Assembly (NCBI GenBank): GCA_045533955.1
Contig: JAZSIU010000090.1
Coordinates: 1-46,403 of the forward strand
DNA length: 46,403 bases
Source: HGM04593 sp045533955
GTDB taxonomy: Bacteria; Bacteroidota; Bacteroidia; Bacteroidales; Bacteroidaceae
Reading direction: 5' to 3'
Part shown: positions 1-7,513 of the stretch, in pieces
Numbering within the stretch: position 1 is the stretch's first letter
Layout of the letters: every line of letters begins with the position of its first letter
Translations under genes and position numbers: made by a program
The notes under the pieces: model-generated
Database searches by the model: none
The model's input: only the letters and a program-made list of their open reading frames with translations
Told to the model about the DNA's origin: nothing

Positions 1-138
1 ATCTGTTTTAATTTTATTTCGAGATTATTTGAGGACTATTTTTGAGCAGATATTCATTTTGGGGATGCAGGGAATAGCGAGCTATTTTCAAATTCCCAAA
101 ATGGATAGATGCCGAAAAGAGTCTCAAAGAAGCCGAAA
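1..138. repeat. 138-bp structured repeat, left copy
   Basis: This segment is identical, in the same orientation, to the last 138 bases of the window. It can fold: 51-66 pairs with 92-107 over 16 bp with two G-T pairs. A small AATAGC/GCTATT hairpin (73-78 with 81-86) sits in the loop, and an outer imperfect pairing joins TTTGAGGACT (28-37) to AGTCTCAAA (120-128). No reading frame is evident. It lies just past the 3' end of aroE, so one role could be transcription termination. It looks like a dispersed intergenic repeat or a contig-end overlap; the sequence alone cannot decide. Confidence 0.9.
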
Positions 139-191
139 AAAAGTCTTAGCAATAACGAATTAACTTGTTTAATAAAATTTAAAACATATTC

Positions 192-941
192 TTAACTGTT
201 CCAAATTTCCCACGATGCAAGCGCTTGCAGATACCACATTTCGTATCCGCTTTTTGTGGCTGCTCCGTGCGCTGCTCCTTTTTGCAGAAAAAGTGTCTCT
301 TCGGGGTTATAGACAACGTCGTACAGAAGGTGTCTGTCGGTTAAGAGCTCGTATGGAATATCGGGGCATTTATCTACCCCGTGGCCCACCATCCCCAATG
401 GGGTGCAATTGACTACAAGAGTGTGCGTGTGCATAATCTCGGGGGTGAGGTCGCCGTAGGCTATTGTGTCGTTGCCTCGTGTGCGCGACACAAGGATATA
501 GTCGATGCCCAGCGAGTGTAGCGAGTAGGCTACGGCTTTCGAGACGCCTCCCGTGCCCAAAATAAGAGCCTTTGTGTGGCGGCCCTTTGTCAGAGGCTCG
601 AGCGAGCGTGTAAAGCCAATGACGTCGCTGTTGTATCCCGTAAGATGCGCCTGCCCCTCTTTGTCGCGGGTTATTTTTACTACATTCACAGCCATAATAC
701 CTTTTGCCTCGTCGCTCATTGCCTCGAGGAATCGCATTACCTCGAGCTTGTAGGGGATTGTTACGTTGAATCCGCACAACTCTTTGTGCTCGTCAAGAAT
801 CCTCGGAAGCTCGTTAATGTCGGCAATCTCGAATGGCAGATAGCAGGCGTCAATGCCCTCATCTGCAAACTTCTTGTTGAAGAATGCAGGTGAGGCCGAT
901 TGATGCAGGGGGTAGCCTATTATTCCAAATTCTCTTTTCAT
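192..941 (-). CDS. aroE: Shikimate dehydrogenase (NADP-dependent)
   Basis: This enzyme reduces 3-dehydroshikimate to shikimate in the cytosol, the fourth step of the chorismate pathway. At 249 residues it is slightly short of the usual 270 or so, as in other Bacteroidetes. Visible motifs are the substrate-binding HQSASP (13-18), NVTIPYK with the catalytic lysine at 65, GYNSD with the partner aspartate at 106, the dinucleotide-binding GTGG (129-132), and VNCTPLGM near the C-terminus. It is the last gene of a minus-strand run phoH-purC-aroE, 24 nt after purC, so it is probably co-transcribed. Function is secure from motifs; activity on quinate instead is unlikely. Confidence 0.95.
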   Translation of the reverse strand: MKREFGIIGYPLHQSASPAFFNKKFADEGIDACYLPFEIADINELPRILDEHKELCGFNVTIPYKLEVMRFLEAMSDEAKGIMAVNVVKITRDKEGQAHLTGYNSDVIGFTRSLEPLTKGRHTKALILGTGGVSKAVAYSLHSLGIDYILVSRTRGNDTIAYGDLTPEIMHTHTLVVNCTPLGMVGHGVDKCPDIPYELLTDRHLLYDVVYNPEETLFLQKGAAHGAATKSGYEMWYLQALASWEIWNS

Positions 942-965
942 TGGCTTGCGGCTATTGGCTTTTTC

Positions 966-1907
966 TTAGCCTAAATAGGCTGCGATGTTTTTCTCGATAC
1001 GCTCGTGCAAATTCTCGGTATCGGCCTTTACAAAGGGCTGTCCCACAATGTGTTCGTAGAGCTCGATGTAACGCTCGGATACGCTGTTTACGTACTCGTC
1101 GCTCATATTGGGTACCTGCTCACCATCGCGTCCCATAAATCCATTTTCGATGAGCCACTGACGCACAAATTCCTTTGACAGCTGTTTCTGAGGCTCGCCT
1201 TTCTCGAATTTTTCGTTGTAGCCCTCGGCGTAGAAATAGCGCGAGGAGTCGGGCGTGTGAATCTCGTCTATTAGGTATATTTTGCCGTCTCTCTTGCCAA
1301 ATTCATATTTTGTGTCAACGAGGATGAGGCCCTTCTCGGCTGCCATCTTGCTGCCGCGTTCGAAGAGTGCGTAGGTGTATTTCTCGAGCTGCTCGTAGTC
1401 CTCGCGGCTTACGATGCCTTGTGCGATAATCTCCTCTTTCGAGATGTTTTCGTCGTGTCCGGCATCGGCTTTTGTTGTGGGGGTGATAATGGGGGTGGGG
1501 AATTTCTCATTCTCGCGCATACCCTCGGGCAGCGTTACTCCGCACAGGTTGCGGCAACCGTTCTTATACTCGCGCCAAGCGCTGCCTGTGAGATAACCGC
1601 GGATAATCATTTCGACGCGGAAGCCCTCGCACTTAAGGCCTACTGTTACCATTGGGTCGGGGGTGGCCAGCTTCCAGTTGGGAACAATGTCGGCTGTCGC
1701 ATCAAGGAATGTGGCAGCTATCTGGTTCAGTACCTGTCCTTTAAAGGGAATGCCTTTGGGCAGTACGACGTCGAATGCCGAAATGCGGTCGGTTGCAACC
1801 ATAACCAGCTTGTCGTCGTCAATGTCGTAAACGTCGCGCACTTTGCCGTGATAAACGCTTTTTTGCTTCTCGAATTTAAACTCGGTGTTTGTTAATGCTT
1901 TTGCCAT
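966..1907 (-). CDS. purC: Phosphoribosylaminoimidazole-succinocarboxamide synthase
   Basis: SAICAR synthetase ligates aspartate to CAIR using ATP in purine synthesis. The protein has 313 residues, matching the longer form found in Bacteroidetes and eukaryotes rather than the roughly 240-residue form of enterobacteria. The N-terminal KVRDVYDIDDDKLVMVATD, with RISAFD directly after it, forms the conserved ATP-binding start of the family, and LVDTKYEFG and IDEIHTPDSSRY are the conserved C-terminal substrate motifs. It starts 14 nt after the phoH stop and precedes aroE by 24 nt, which implies one transcript. Nothing unusual is seen in the reading frame. Confidence 0.97.
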   Translation of the reverse strand: MAKALTNTEFKFEKQKSVYHGKVRDVYDIDDDKLVMVATDRISAFDVVLPKGIPFKGQVLNQIAATFLDATADIVPNWKLATPDPMVTVGLKCEGFRVEMIIRGYLTGSAWREYKNGCRNLCGVTLPEGMRENEKFPTPIITPTTKADAGHDENISKEEIIAQGIVSREDYEQLEKYTYALFERGSKMAAEKGLILVDTKYEFGKRDGKIYLIDEIHTPDSSRYFYAEGYNEKFEKGEPQKQLSKEFVRQWLIENGFMGRDGEQVPNMSDEYVNSVSERYIELYEHIVGQPFVKADTENLHERIEKNIAAYLG

Positions 1908-1921
1908 TGTTGTATATTTTT

Positions 1922-2887
1922 TTAGTTGTTATTATCCTCTTTTTCTTTTTTTTCTTTGTCGTAGGCGTCGTAGGCTTCGACTATTCTTGTTACCAATTTG
2001 TGGCGGACAATGTCTTTTTTGTTTAGGGTGATAAAGGCTATTCCCGGAACCTCTTTTAGGATGTGCAGTGCCTGAATAAGTCCCGATGCCTGACGCTGCG
2101 GAAGGTCAATCTGTGTAAGGTCGCCCGTTATTATCATTTTTGTGTTGCTGCCCATTCGGGTGAGGAACATTTTTATCTGCTGGGGGGTAGTGTTCTGCGC
2201 CTCGTCAAGGATTACTATTGCGTCGTTCAGTGTGCGTCCGCGCATAAAGGCCAGCGGTGCTATCTGTATGACGTTTGCGTCCATATATTCTTTGAGCTTG
2301 GCCATAGGAATCATATCCTCGAGGGCGTCGTAGAGGGGTTGCAGATAGGGGTCTATCTTGTCGCGCATATCTCCGGGCAGAAAGCCGAGTTTCTCGCCTG
2401 CTTCGACGGCGGGACGGCTCAGTATGATTTTTCTTACTTCGCGGTTCTTTAGTGCTCGCACGGCAAGAGCAATTGCCGTGTAGGTCTTTCCCGAGCCTGC
2501 CGGGCCCACTGCAAAGAGCATATCATTTGTTGAAAATTCCTTTACCAGACGACACTGATTCTCGCTTCTGGGGTATATTGGCCGCCCGTTTACGTTATAC
2601 ACAATTACGTTGCTGTCGGTGCCTTTGTCGGTGCGCTTGCCGTTAACGGCGTCTATGATGGCCTCTTCGTTTATGCTGTTGTATTTTGTGCAATGCTCGC
2701 TCAGCAACCCGACAACTTTGTTGAAACGCTCAATCTCTTCGTCGTCGCCCATTACTTTTATTATGTTGTCGCGCGCTACGATGCGCAATTTCGGATGCAG
2801 TTTTTTCAGCATCTGAAGATGTACGTTATTGGCCCCGTAGAACGATGCGGGGTCTATGCCTTCGAGAATTATGTGTCGTTCAATCAT
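1922..2887 (-). CDS. phoH: PhoH-like ATPase
   Basis: A cytosolic P-loop ATPase of the PhoH family, thought to act in RNA metabolism; the E. coli founder is phosphate-starvation inducible, but the biochemical role is unclear. The 321-residue protein has an N-terminal KH-like region (about 1-85) and the ATPase core with Walker A GPAGSGKT (128-135) and Walker B IVILDEAQN (about 224-232). The C-terminus is a charged tail rich in lysine and glutamate. It is the first gene of the operon with purC and aroE and has a good promoter at 2939-2970. In many bacteria phoH sits beside ybeY, which is not seen here. Confidence 0.93.
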   Translation of the reverse strand: MIERHIILEGIDPASFYGANNVHLQMLKKLHPKLRIVARDNIIKVMGDDEEIERFNKVVGLLSEHCTKYNSINEEAIIDAVNGKRTDKGTDSNVIVYNVNGRPIYPRSENQCRLVKEFSTNDMLFAVGPAGSGKTYTAIALAVRALKNREVRKIILSRPAVEAGEKLGFLPGDMRDKIDPYLQPLYDALEDMIPMAKLKEYMDANVIQIAPLAFMRGRTLNDAIVILDEAQNTTPQQIKMFLTRMGSNTKMIITGDLTQIDLPQRQASGLIQALHILKEVPGIAFITLNKKDIVRHKLVTRIVEAYDAYDKEKKEKEDNNN

Positions 2888-2938
2888 TTAAAGTGTGTGC
2901 TCTGTGTCCGAGACTTTTTGAGAATTGGTTTATTTGTG

Positions 2939-2970
2939 CGAAGATAGTCAAATAATTTTTCTCGACCAAA
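2939..2970 (-). promoter_or_regulatory. Promoter of phoH-purC-aroE
   Basis: Read on the minus strand, TTTG (2967-2970) is followed by 20 nt and then TATCTTCG (2939-2946). This is one base off the Bacteroidetes consensus TTTG-N19-20-TAnnTTTG. It lies about 50 nt upstream of the phoH start. The surrounding gap 2888-3193 otherwise holds the hydrogenase terminator; I see no small gene in it. Confidence 0.7.
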
Positions 2971-3133
2971 TATAAGTGGCTGTTTAAGGCATTATAATTG
3001 TATTCTTGTGTGGGTGGAATTTTTGTGGAATCTTTTCTGTTTTTTGTGGCTGTCCGGTTTTTGTCGGCAGATGTTTTTTTGGGGGGGAGGATTCTTCGTC
3101 GTTAGCTGACGTTTGTTGTTCCTTATTAAATAT

Positions 3134-3166
3134 AATAGGATGCGCTTATTTGTGGCGCATCCTATT
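3134..3166 (-). terminator. Terminator hairpin after the hydrogenase gene
   Basis: A perfect 12-bp stem (AATAGGATGCGC at 3134-3145, complement at 3155-3166) with a 9-nt loop lies 27 nt past the hydrogenase stop. The T-tract on the minus strand is weak, so it may act as an mRNA 3' stabiliser as much as a terminator. Confidence 0.7.
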
Positions 3167-3193
3167 TATTGTAATTGTTGTTCTGTGTCGCTG

Positions 3194-4633
3194 TTATTTC
3201 TTCTTAATCTCGGCGTCGAAGCGGCGGTTGGCCTCGCCATTCTCGGAGCAGGCGCAGGGGCCTGTTATGCAGCCGCCGGGACACGACATAACCTCGACCA
3301 TCTTGCCGGGACATTTTCCTGTCTTAGCGTATGCTTTCAAAAGGGCAATGTTCTTTTTGTTGAGGTCGGCAATTACAAGGCCCTGAAGGTCTTTTGCGTC
3401 CAAATGATTCTGTACGGCTGTGAATACACCGCCTGTCTTTGCGAATCCGTGAGCGTCCTTGCCGGCTGTCTCGTCGGGTGTGTAGGGCTGGCAATCGTCG
3501 ATGTTTATCTCCATTCCTTCGAGCACGGCCTCTACCTCGCGGAAGGTGAGTACAAAGTCAACCGTGTCGTACTCGCGGCACTCGGCTTTTTTGGATGCGC
3601 AGGGGGCGATAAATACGTTTATGCCGTCGGGGTGCTTCTCGCGTGCGTACTGCGAGGTATATACCATAGGCGATGCGGTGGTCGATACGTATTTTACAAG
3701 GTCGGGGATGTGCTTGCGTGCAAGGTTCACGTATGCGGGGCAGCAGCTTGTCGTCATAAAGGGCTCGCCCTCTTCCATACGCTCGACAAACTCGGCCGAC
3801 TCGCGACGGGTTGTCTCTTCGGCACCAACGGCCACCTCAATTACGTCGCTGAATCCAAGAGCCTTGAATGCGCCATAAACCTGCTCGATGGGCTTTCCGA
3901 ATTGTGCAAGCACGGCGGGGGCAACCATTGCAATAACCTTCTTGCCGGCTTTTATGCGCTTTAGTACGTCGAACACGGTACATTGGTCGAAGATTGCTCC
4001 AAAGGGACAAGCGTTCAGACACTTACCGCAGTAGATGCACTTGTCGGGGTCGATGTGCTCAATGCCATACTCGTCTTTAGAGATTGCCTTTACGGGGCAG
4101 GCCTCTTCGCAAGGAACGGGCATATATACAATTGCGTGGTAGGGACAGGCTTGATGGCACTTTCCGCAGCTTATACATTTCTCGTGGTCGATGTGAGCCT
4201 TGCCCTCGCGGTCGTAAGTGATGGCGTCTTTGGGGCAGTTGGTGTAGCAGGGACGTGCTACGCATCCGCGGCACAGGTGGGTAATCTCGTAGTTGATTTT
4301 TACGCACGACGAGCAGGCTTCGTCCATTACGCTGAGGATGCCGCGTTCGGTGTCGGGCATATCACGGTCGAGCATACGCTGTACGTAGCTGCTGAGACGC
4401 TCGCCTTCGTCAACCTCGTCGCTCATATCAAAGCCCAGCATTGCCATTGTCTTGTATTTCATTACTGCGCGCTCTTTGTAGATGCAGCAACGGCCTTTGG
4501 GACTGCGCTTGCGGGGGTACATCTCCATAAGCATTTTGTCGATGTTGCCCAGAAGCTCATCTTTCCTCCACATTTTTACCAATCTTGCAAGAAGTTGGTA
4601 TCTAACAAACATTACATTGTTGTTGTATGCCAT
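3194..4633 (-). CDS. [FeFe] hydrogenase, group-B type, monomeric with ferredoxin-like clusters
   Basis: This protein should interconvert protons and H2 with ferredoxin-type electrons in the cytosol. I start it at the ATG of MAYNNN (479 residues); the 22 residues upstream look untranslated. The N-terminus has many cluster cysteines: CSSC at 107-110, CRGC at 121-124, and two CxxCxxCxxxC ferredoxin motifs at 153-163 and 199-209. The catalytic domain has the three H-cluster signatures TSCCPA (295-300), APCASKK (343-349) and MSCPGGCITGPC (449-460). Alanine precedes the second-motif cysteine where group A enzymes have methionine, and GP follows the last motif, both as in group B. HydEFG are encoded divergently 368 bp away. 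The physiological direction is unknown. Confidence 0.92.
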   Translation of the reverse strand: MAYNNNVMFVRYQLLARLVKMWRKDELLGNIDKMLMEMYPRKRSPKGRCCIYKERAVMKYKTMAMLGFDMSDEVDEGERLSSYVQRMLDRDMPDTERGILSVMDEACSSCVKINYEITHLCRGCVARPCYTNCPKDAITYDREGKAHIDHEKCISCGKCHQACPYHAIVYMPVPCEEACPVKAISKDEYGIEHIDPDKCIYCGKCLNACPFGAIFDQCTVFDVLKRIKAGKKVIAMVAPAVLAQFGKPIEQVYGAFKALGFSDVIEVAVGAEETTRRESAEFVERMEEGEPFMTTSCCPAYVNLARKHIPDLVKYVSTTASPMVYTSQYAREKHPDGINVFIAPCASKKAECREYDTVDFVLTFREVEAVLEGMEINIDDCQPYTPDETAGKDAHGFAKTGGVFTAVQNHLDAKDLQGLVIADLNKKNIALLKAYAKTGKCPGKMVEVMSCPGGCITGPCACSENGEANRRFDAEIKKK

Positions 4634-4710
4634 AGTCTTATTTATTGTTTGGTTCTTATCGGTTATTCTTTGTTTTACACAATTGTGGCGTCTTGTCATT
4701 TGCGTAAGTG

Positions 4711-4718
4711 CAAAGATA
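4711..4718 (-). promoter_or_regulatory. Promoter -7 box of the hydrogenase gene
   Basis: TATCTTTG on the minus strand matches TAnnTTTG exactly and lies about 78 nt before the hydrogenase start. The -33 region (T-rich, no clean TTTG) is weak. It sits in the 368-bp divergent gap 4634-5001 shared with hydE. Confidence 0.55.
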
Positions 4719-4902
4719 ATGAAAAAAGTTTAAAATATATTAAATGACGTCTTATTTTTATAAGTTTATGATTTATGTTCTGTCTTGCGGCCTTCTGTGT
4801 CTCTGAAAATGGAGTGTGGCAACGTCCGATTATCTCCTTATTTTGTCTCTTTTTTTTGTTTTCTGCCTTAAGCTTTTGAGCTTGGGCTCTAAAATTTTCT
4901 GC

Positions 4903-4964
4903 ACTCGCTGTGAAAAATATTGAAGTAAACTTCATATTTCTCGCTCGTTTGTTTGTATTTTTGC
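4903..4964 (+). promoter_or_regulatory. Regulatory block and promoter of hydEGF
   Basis: In order: ACTCGCT (4903-4909), the inverted repeat TGAAGTAAACTTCA (4921-4934), and after 21 nt the -7 box TATTTTTG (4956-4963). There is no TTTG at -33; the inverted repeat ends just about where it would be, as expected for an activator-dependent promoter. Nearly the same arrangement stands in front of the DNA methyltransferase gene (40670-40729): the 14-nt repeat is identical and the next 30 nt match at 24 positions without gaps. The bound regulator is unknown. Confidence 0.65.
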
Positions 4965-4968
4965 AAGG

Positions 4969-4988
4969 CGGGAGGGGTAATGCTCCCG
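4969..4988 (+). promoter_or_regulatory. Leader hairpin containing a Shine-Dalgarno-like run, before hydE
   Basis: CGGGAG (4969-4974) can pair with CTCCCG (4983-4988) around an 8-nt loop. The left arm and loop contain GGAGGGG, an unusually strong Shine-Dalgarno-like sequence for this phylum, and an ATG at 4980 that is out of frame with hydE and opens a 30-codon frame ending at 5072. The predicted transcription start is at about 4970, so the hairpin would be at the very 5' end of the mRNA. It could stabilise the message or gate ribosome entry. Confidence 0.4.
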
Positions 4989-5001
4989 GCACAATCTGAT
5001 T

Positions 5002-6048
5002 TTGGAAAATTTACACAATATAATAGAGAAACTCGTCTCGGGGGCAACTATGGAGCGCTCCGAGTGGCGTGAGTTGCTCTCGACGGGCGATGATGCCGAG
5101 GCTGTCGAGCTTTTGAGGCGTGCGGCGGCTCGTGTGGCCGAGGAGAATTTTGGTCGCGGAATTTTTATTCGCGGCCTTATAGAGATAAGCTCTTATTGCC
5201 GAAATAATTGCAATTATTGCGGCCTTAGATGCAGCAACCGCGCAGCCGAGCGCTACCGTCTGAGCAAGGAGGCGATTCTCGAGTGCTGCAGCGTGGGAGA
5301 TACGTTGGGCTTTAATACTTTTGTGTTGCAGGGCGGCGAGGATGTCAAACAGGATGATGCTTGGATTGTCGACGTTGTCTGCTCGATAAAAGAGCGTTAC
5401 CCCGACAAGGCTGTAACGCTGTCAGTGGGCGAGCGCAGCCCCGAGGCCTACCGTGCAATGCGTCGTGCAGGGGCCGACCGCTATCTTCTCAGGCACGAGA
5501 CGCGCAACGATGAGCATTATGCTCTGCTGCACCCCCCAAAGATGAGTGCCCGCAGCCGCCGCGAGTGCCTCGCAGTGCTCAAAGAGCTTGGCTTTCAAAC
5601 GGGTAGTGGAATGATGATAGGCTCCCCCCATCAGACAATAGAGCATATAATTGATGATTTTCTGTTTCTCGACGAGTTGCAGCCGCAGATGATAGGAGTA
5701 GGGCCTTTTATTCCCGCAAAAAACACTCCGTTTGAACATTTCCCTGCGGGAGAGGTCGATTTTACAATTCTTATTGTATCTTTGTTGCGGTTGCGCTTCC
5801 CCAAGGCTCTTATCCCGGCAACGACGGCTCTTGCAACGATAGACGAGAGAGGGCGCGAGAGGGCAATTCTCGCCGGTGCCAATGTGGTGATGCCCAATCT
5901 TTCGCCCCGGGATGTGCGAAGCAAATACAGTATATACGACGGAAAAAAAAGCAGTGGCAGCGAGTCGGCACAAGAACTCGACACGCTCGGCAGACGTCTC
6001 GCCGCCATTGGCTATCACATTGATTTTTCCCGTGGCGACTATAAATAA
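5002..6048 (+). CDS. hydE: [FeFe] hydrogenase maturase HydE (radical SAM)
   Basis: HydE is a radical S-adenosylmethionine enzyme that works with HydG to supply the diiron subcluster of the H-cluster. The radical SAM motif CRNNCNYC holds cysteines 66, 70 and 73, and the 348-residue length fits the family. The frame has no ATG near its start: I use the TTG at 5002 because the residues after it (ENLHNIIEKL) align with the N-terminus expected for HydE, whereas the next ATG (5050) would remove 16 residues. The gene opens the hydE-hydG-hydF operon, with 34 nt to hydG. The start codon is the only uncertain part. Confidence 0.93.
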   Translation: MENLHNIIEKLVSGATMERSEWRELLSTGDDAEAVELLRRAAARVAEENFGRGIFIRGLIEISSYCRNNCNYCGLRCSNRAAERYRLSKEAILECCSVGDTLGFNTFVLQGGEDVKQDDAWIVDVVCSIKERYPDKAVTLSVGERSPEAYRAMRRAGADRYLLRHETRNDEHYALLHPPKMSARSRRECLAVLKELGFQTGSGMMIGSPHQTIEHIIDDFLFLDELQPQMIGVGPFIPAKNTPFEHFPAGEVDFTILIVSLLRLRFPKALIPATTALATIDERGRERAILAGANVVMPNLSPRDVRSKYSIYDGKKSSGSESAQELDTLGRRLAAIGYHIDFSRGDYK

Positions 6049-6082
6049 AAAAAAGAGTAACACAGAAACAACAAAAGAAAAT

Positions 6083-7501
6083 ATGTACAACGTAAAATCG
6101 ACAAACGCTCAAGAATTTATATGCGACAGCGAGATACGCGAAACAATGCAATATGCTGCACAGAACAAAGATAACCGCGAACTTATAAAATCCATACTCG
6201 ACAAGGCGCGAGAGTGCAAAGGCATCGACCACCGCGAGGCGGCAGTGCTTCTCGAGTGCAGCCAAAGCGACCTTATAGAAGAGATGTTCGCCCTTGCACG
6301 CGAAATTAAGCACCGTTTCTATGGCAACAGAATTGTGATGTTCGCACCGCTGTACCTCTCGAACTACTGTGTCAACGGTTGCGTCTATTGCCCCTATCAC
6401 GCAAAGAATAAGACGATACGCCGCAAGAAACTCTCGCAAGAGGAGATACGCGACGAGGTAATTGCCCTGCAAAATATGGGACACAAACGATTGGCCCTCG
6501 AGGCTGGCGAGCACCCGCTTCAGAATCCCATCGAGTATATTCTCGAGAGCATAAAGACAATCTACGGCATAAAACACAAGAACGGTGCCATACGCCGCGT
6601 GAACGTAAATATAGCGGCAACCACGGTCGAGAATTACCGTCGTCTGCGCGACGCAGGCATCGGCACCTATATTCTGTTCCAAGAGACATATAATAAGGCA
6701 AACTACGAGGCACTGCACCCCACGGGCCCCAAGAGCGACTATGCCTATCACACCGAGGCAATGGATCGCGCAATGCAGGGTGGAATAGACGACGTAGGCA
6801 TCGGCGTGCTCTTCGGCCTCGAGACCTATCGTTACGATTTTGTGGGTCTTCTTATGCACGCCGAGCATCTCGAGGCAACCTACGGCGTGGGCCCTCACAC
6901 GATAAGCGTGCCTCGTCTGTGTATGGCCGATGATATTGACACTGCCGATTTTAAAAATGCAGTGCCCGATGATATATTCTTCCGAATTGTGGCAATAACC
7001 CGCATAGCCGTGCCCTACACGGGAATGATAATATCGACGCGCGAGAGTGAAAAATGCCGTGCTCAGTTGCTCGATATTGGAATTACGCAGATAAGCGGCG
7101 GCTCGCGCACAAGCGTCGGCGGGTACGTGCACGAGGAGAGCGCCGAGGAAAATTCGGCACAATTCGACGTTGCCGACCACCGCTCGCTCGACGAGGTGGT
7201 TGGTTGGCTGCTCGACCTCGACCACATCCCCTCCTTCTGCACAGCTTGCTACCGCGAGGGACGCACCGGCGACCGCTTTATGTCGCTGCTCAAGAGCGGA
7301 CAAATAGCCAACTGCTGTCTGCCCAACGCCCTGCTGACCCTCAAAGAGTATATGCACGACTACGCCTCGCCGGCTGTGCGCGAAAAGTGTCAGACGATGA
7401 TAAAGCGTCTGTTGGGCGATATTCCCAACGAGCGTGCGCGCGCAACAGCGTCGAAATACCTCGACGCAATTGAGAATGGCGAGCGTGATTTTCGATTCTA
7501 A
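6083..7501 (+). CDS. hydG: [FeFe] hydrogenase maturase HydG (tyrosine lyase)
   Basis: HydG cleaves tyrosine to p-cresol plus CO and cyanide, which become the iron ligands of the H-cluster. I start at the ATG at 6083 (472 residues, the usual family length); the open frame upstream runs into hydE and is not needed. The radical SAM cysteines are 96, 100 and 103 (CVNGCVYC). Near the C-terminus FCTAC followed about 22 residues later by a CC pair supplies the second, ligand-assembling cluster, the feature that separates HydG from its relative ThiH. It lies between hydE and hydF with gaps of 34 and 12 nt. Confidence 0.96.
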   Translation: MYNVKSTNAQEFICDSEIRETMQYAAQNKDNRELIKSILDKARECKGIDHREAAVLLECSQSDLIEEMFALAREIKHRFYGNRIVMFAPLYLSNYCVNGCVYCPYHAKNKTIRRKKLSQEEIRDEVIALQNMGHKRLALEAGEHPLQNPIEYILESIKTIYGIKHKNGAIRRVNVNIAATTVENYRRLRDAGIGTYILFQETYNKANYEALHPTGPKSDYAYHTEAMDRAMQGGIDDVGIGVLFGLETYRYDFVGLLMHAEHLEATYGVGPHTISVPRLCMADDIDTADFKNAVPDDIFFRIVAITRIAVPYTGMIISTRESEKCRAQLLDIGITQISGGSRTSVGGYVHEESAEENSAQFDVADHRSLDEVVGWLLDLDHIPSFCTACYREGRTGDRFMSLLKSGQIANCCLPNALLTLKEYMHDYASPAVREKCQTMIKRLLGDIPNERARATASKYLDAIENGERDFRF

Positions 7502-7513
7502 AAATAAGATGCT

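Noticed and set aside
4634..4699. Upstream extension of the hydrogenase to an earlier ATG (22 more residues)
   Set aside because: The extension is short, basic and unlike the family N-terminus, and would leave little leader between the -7 box at 4711-4718 and the start.
4696..4992. Minus-strand frame of 98 codons before hydE containing MKFTSIFF
   Set aside because: It covers the promoter block and overlaps the hydrogenase promoter; the similar MKFTS start at 40699 on the other block reflects DNA-level promoter similarity, not a gene family that I can support.
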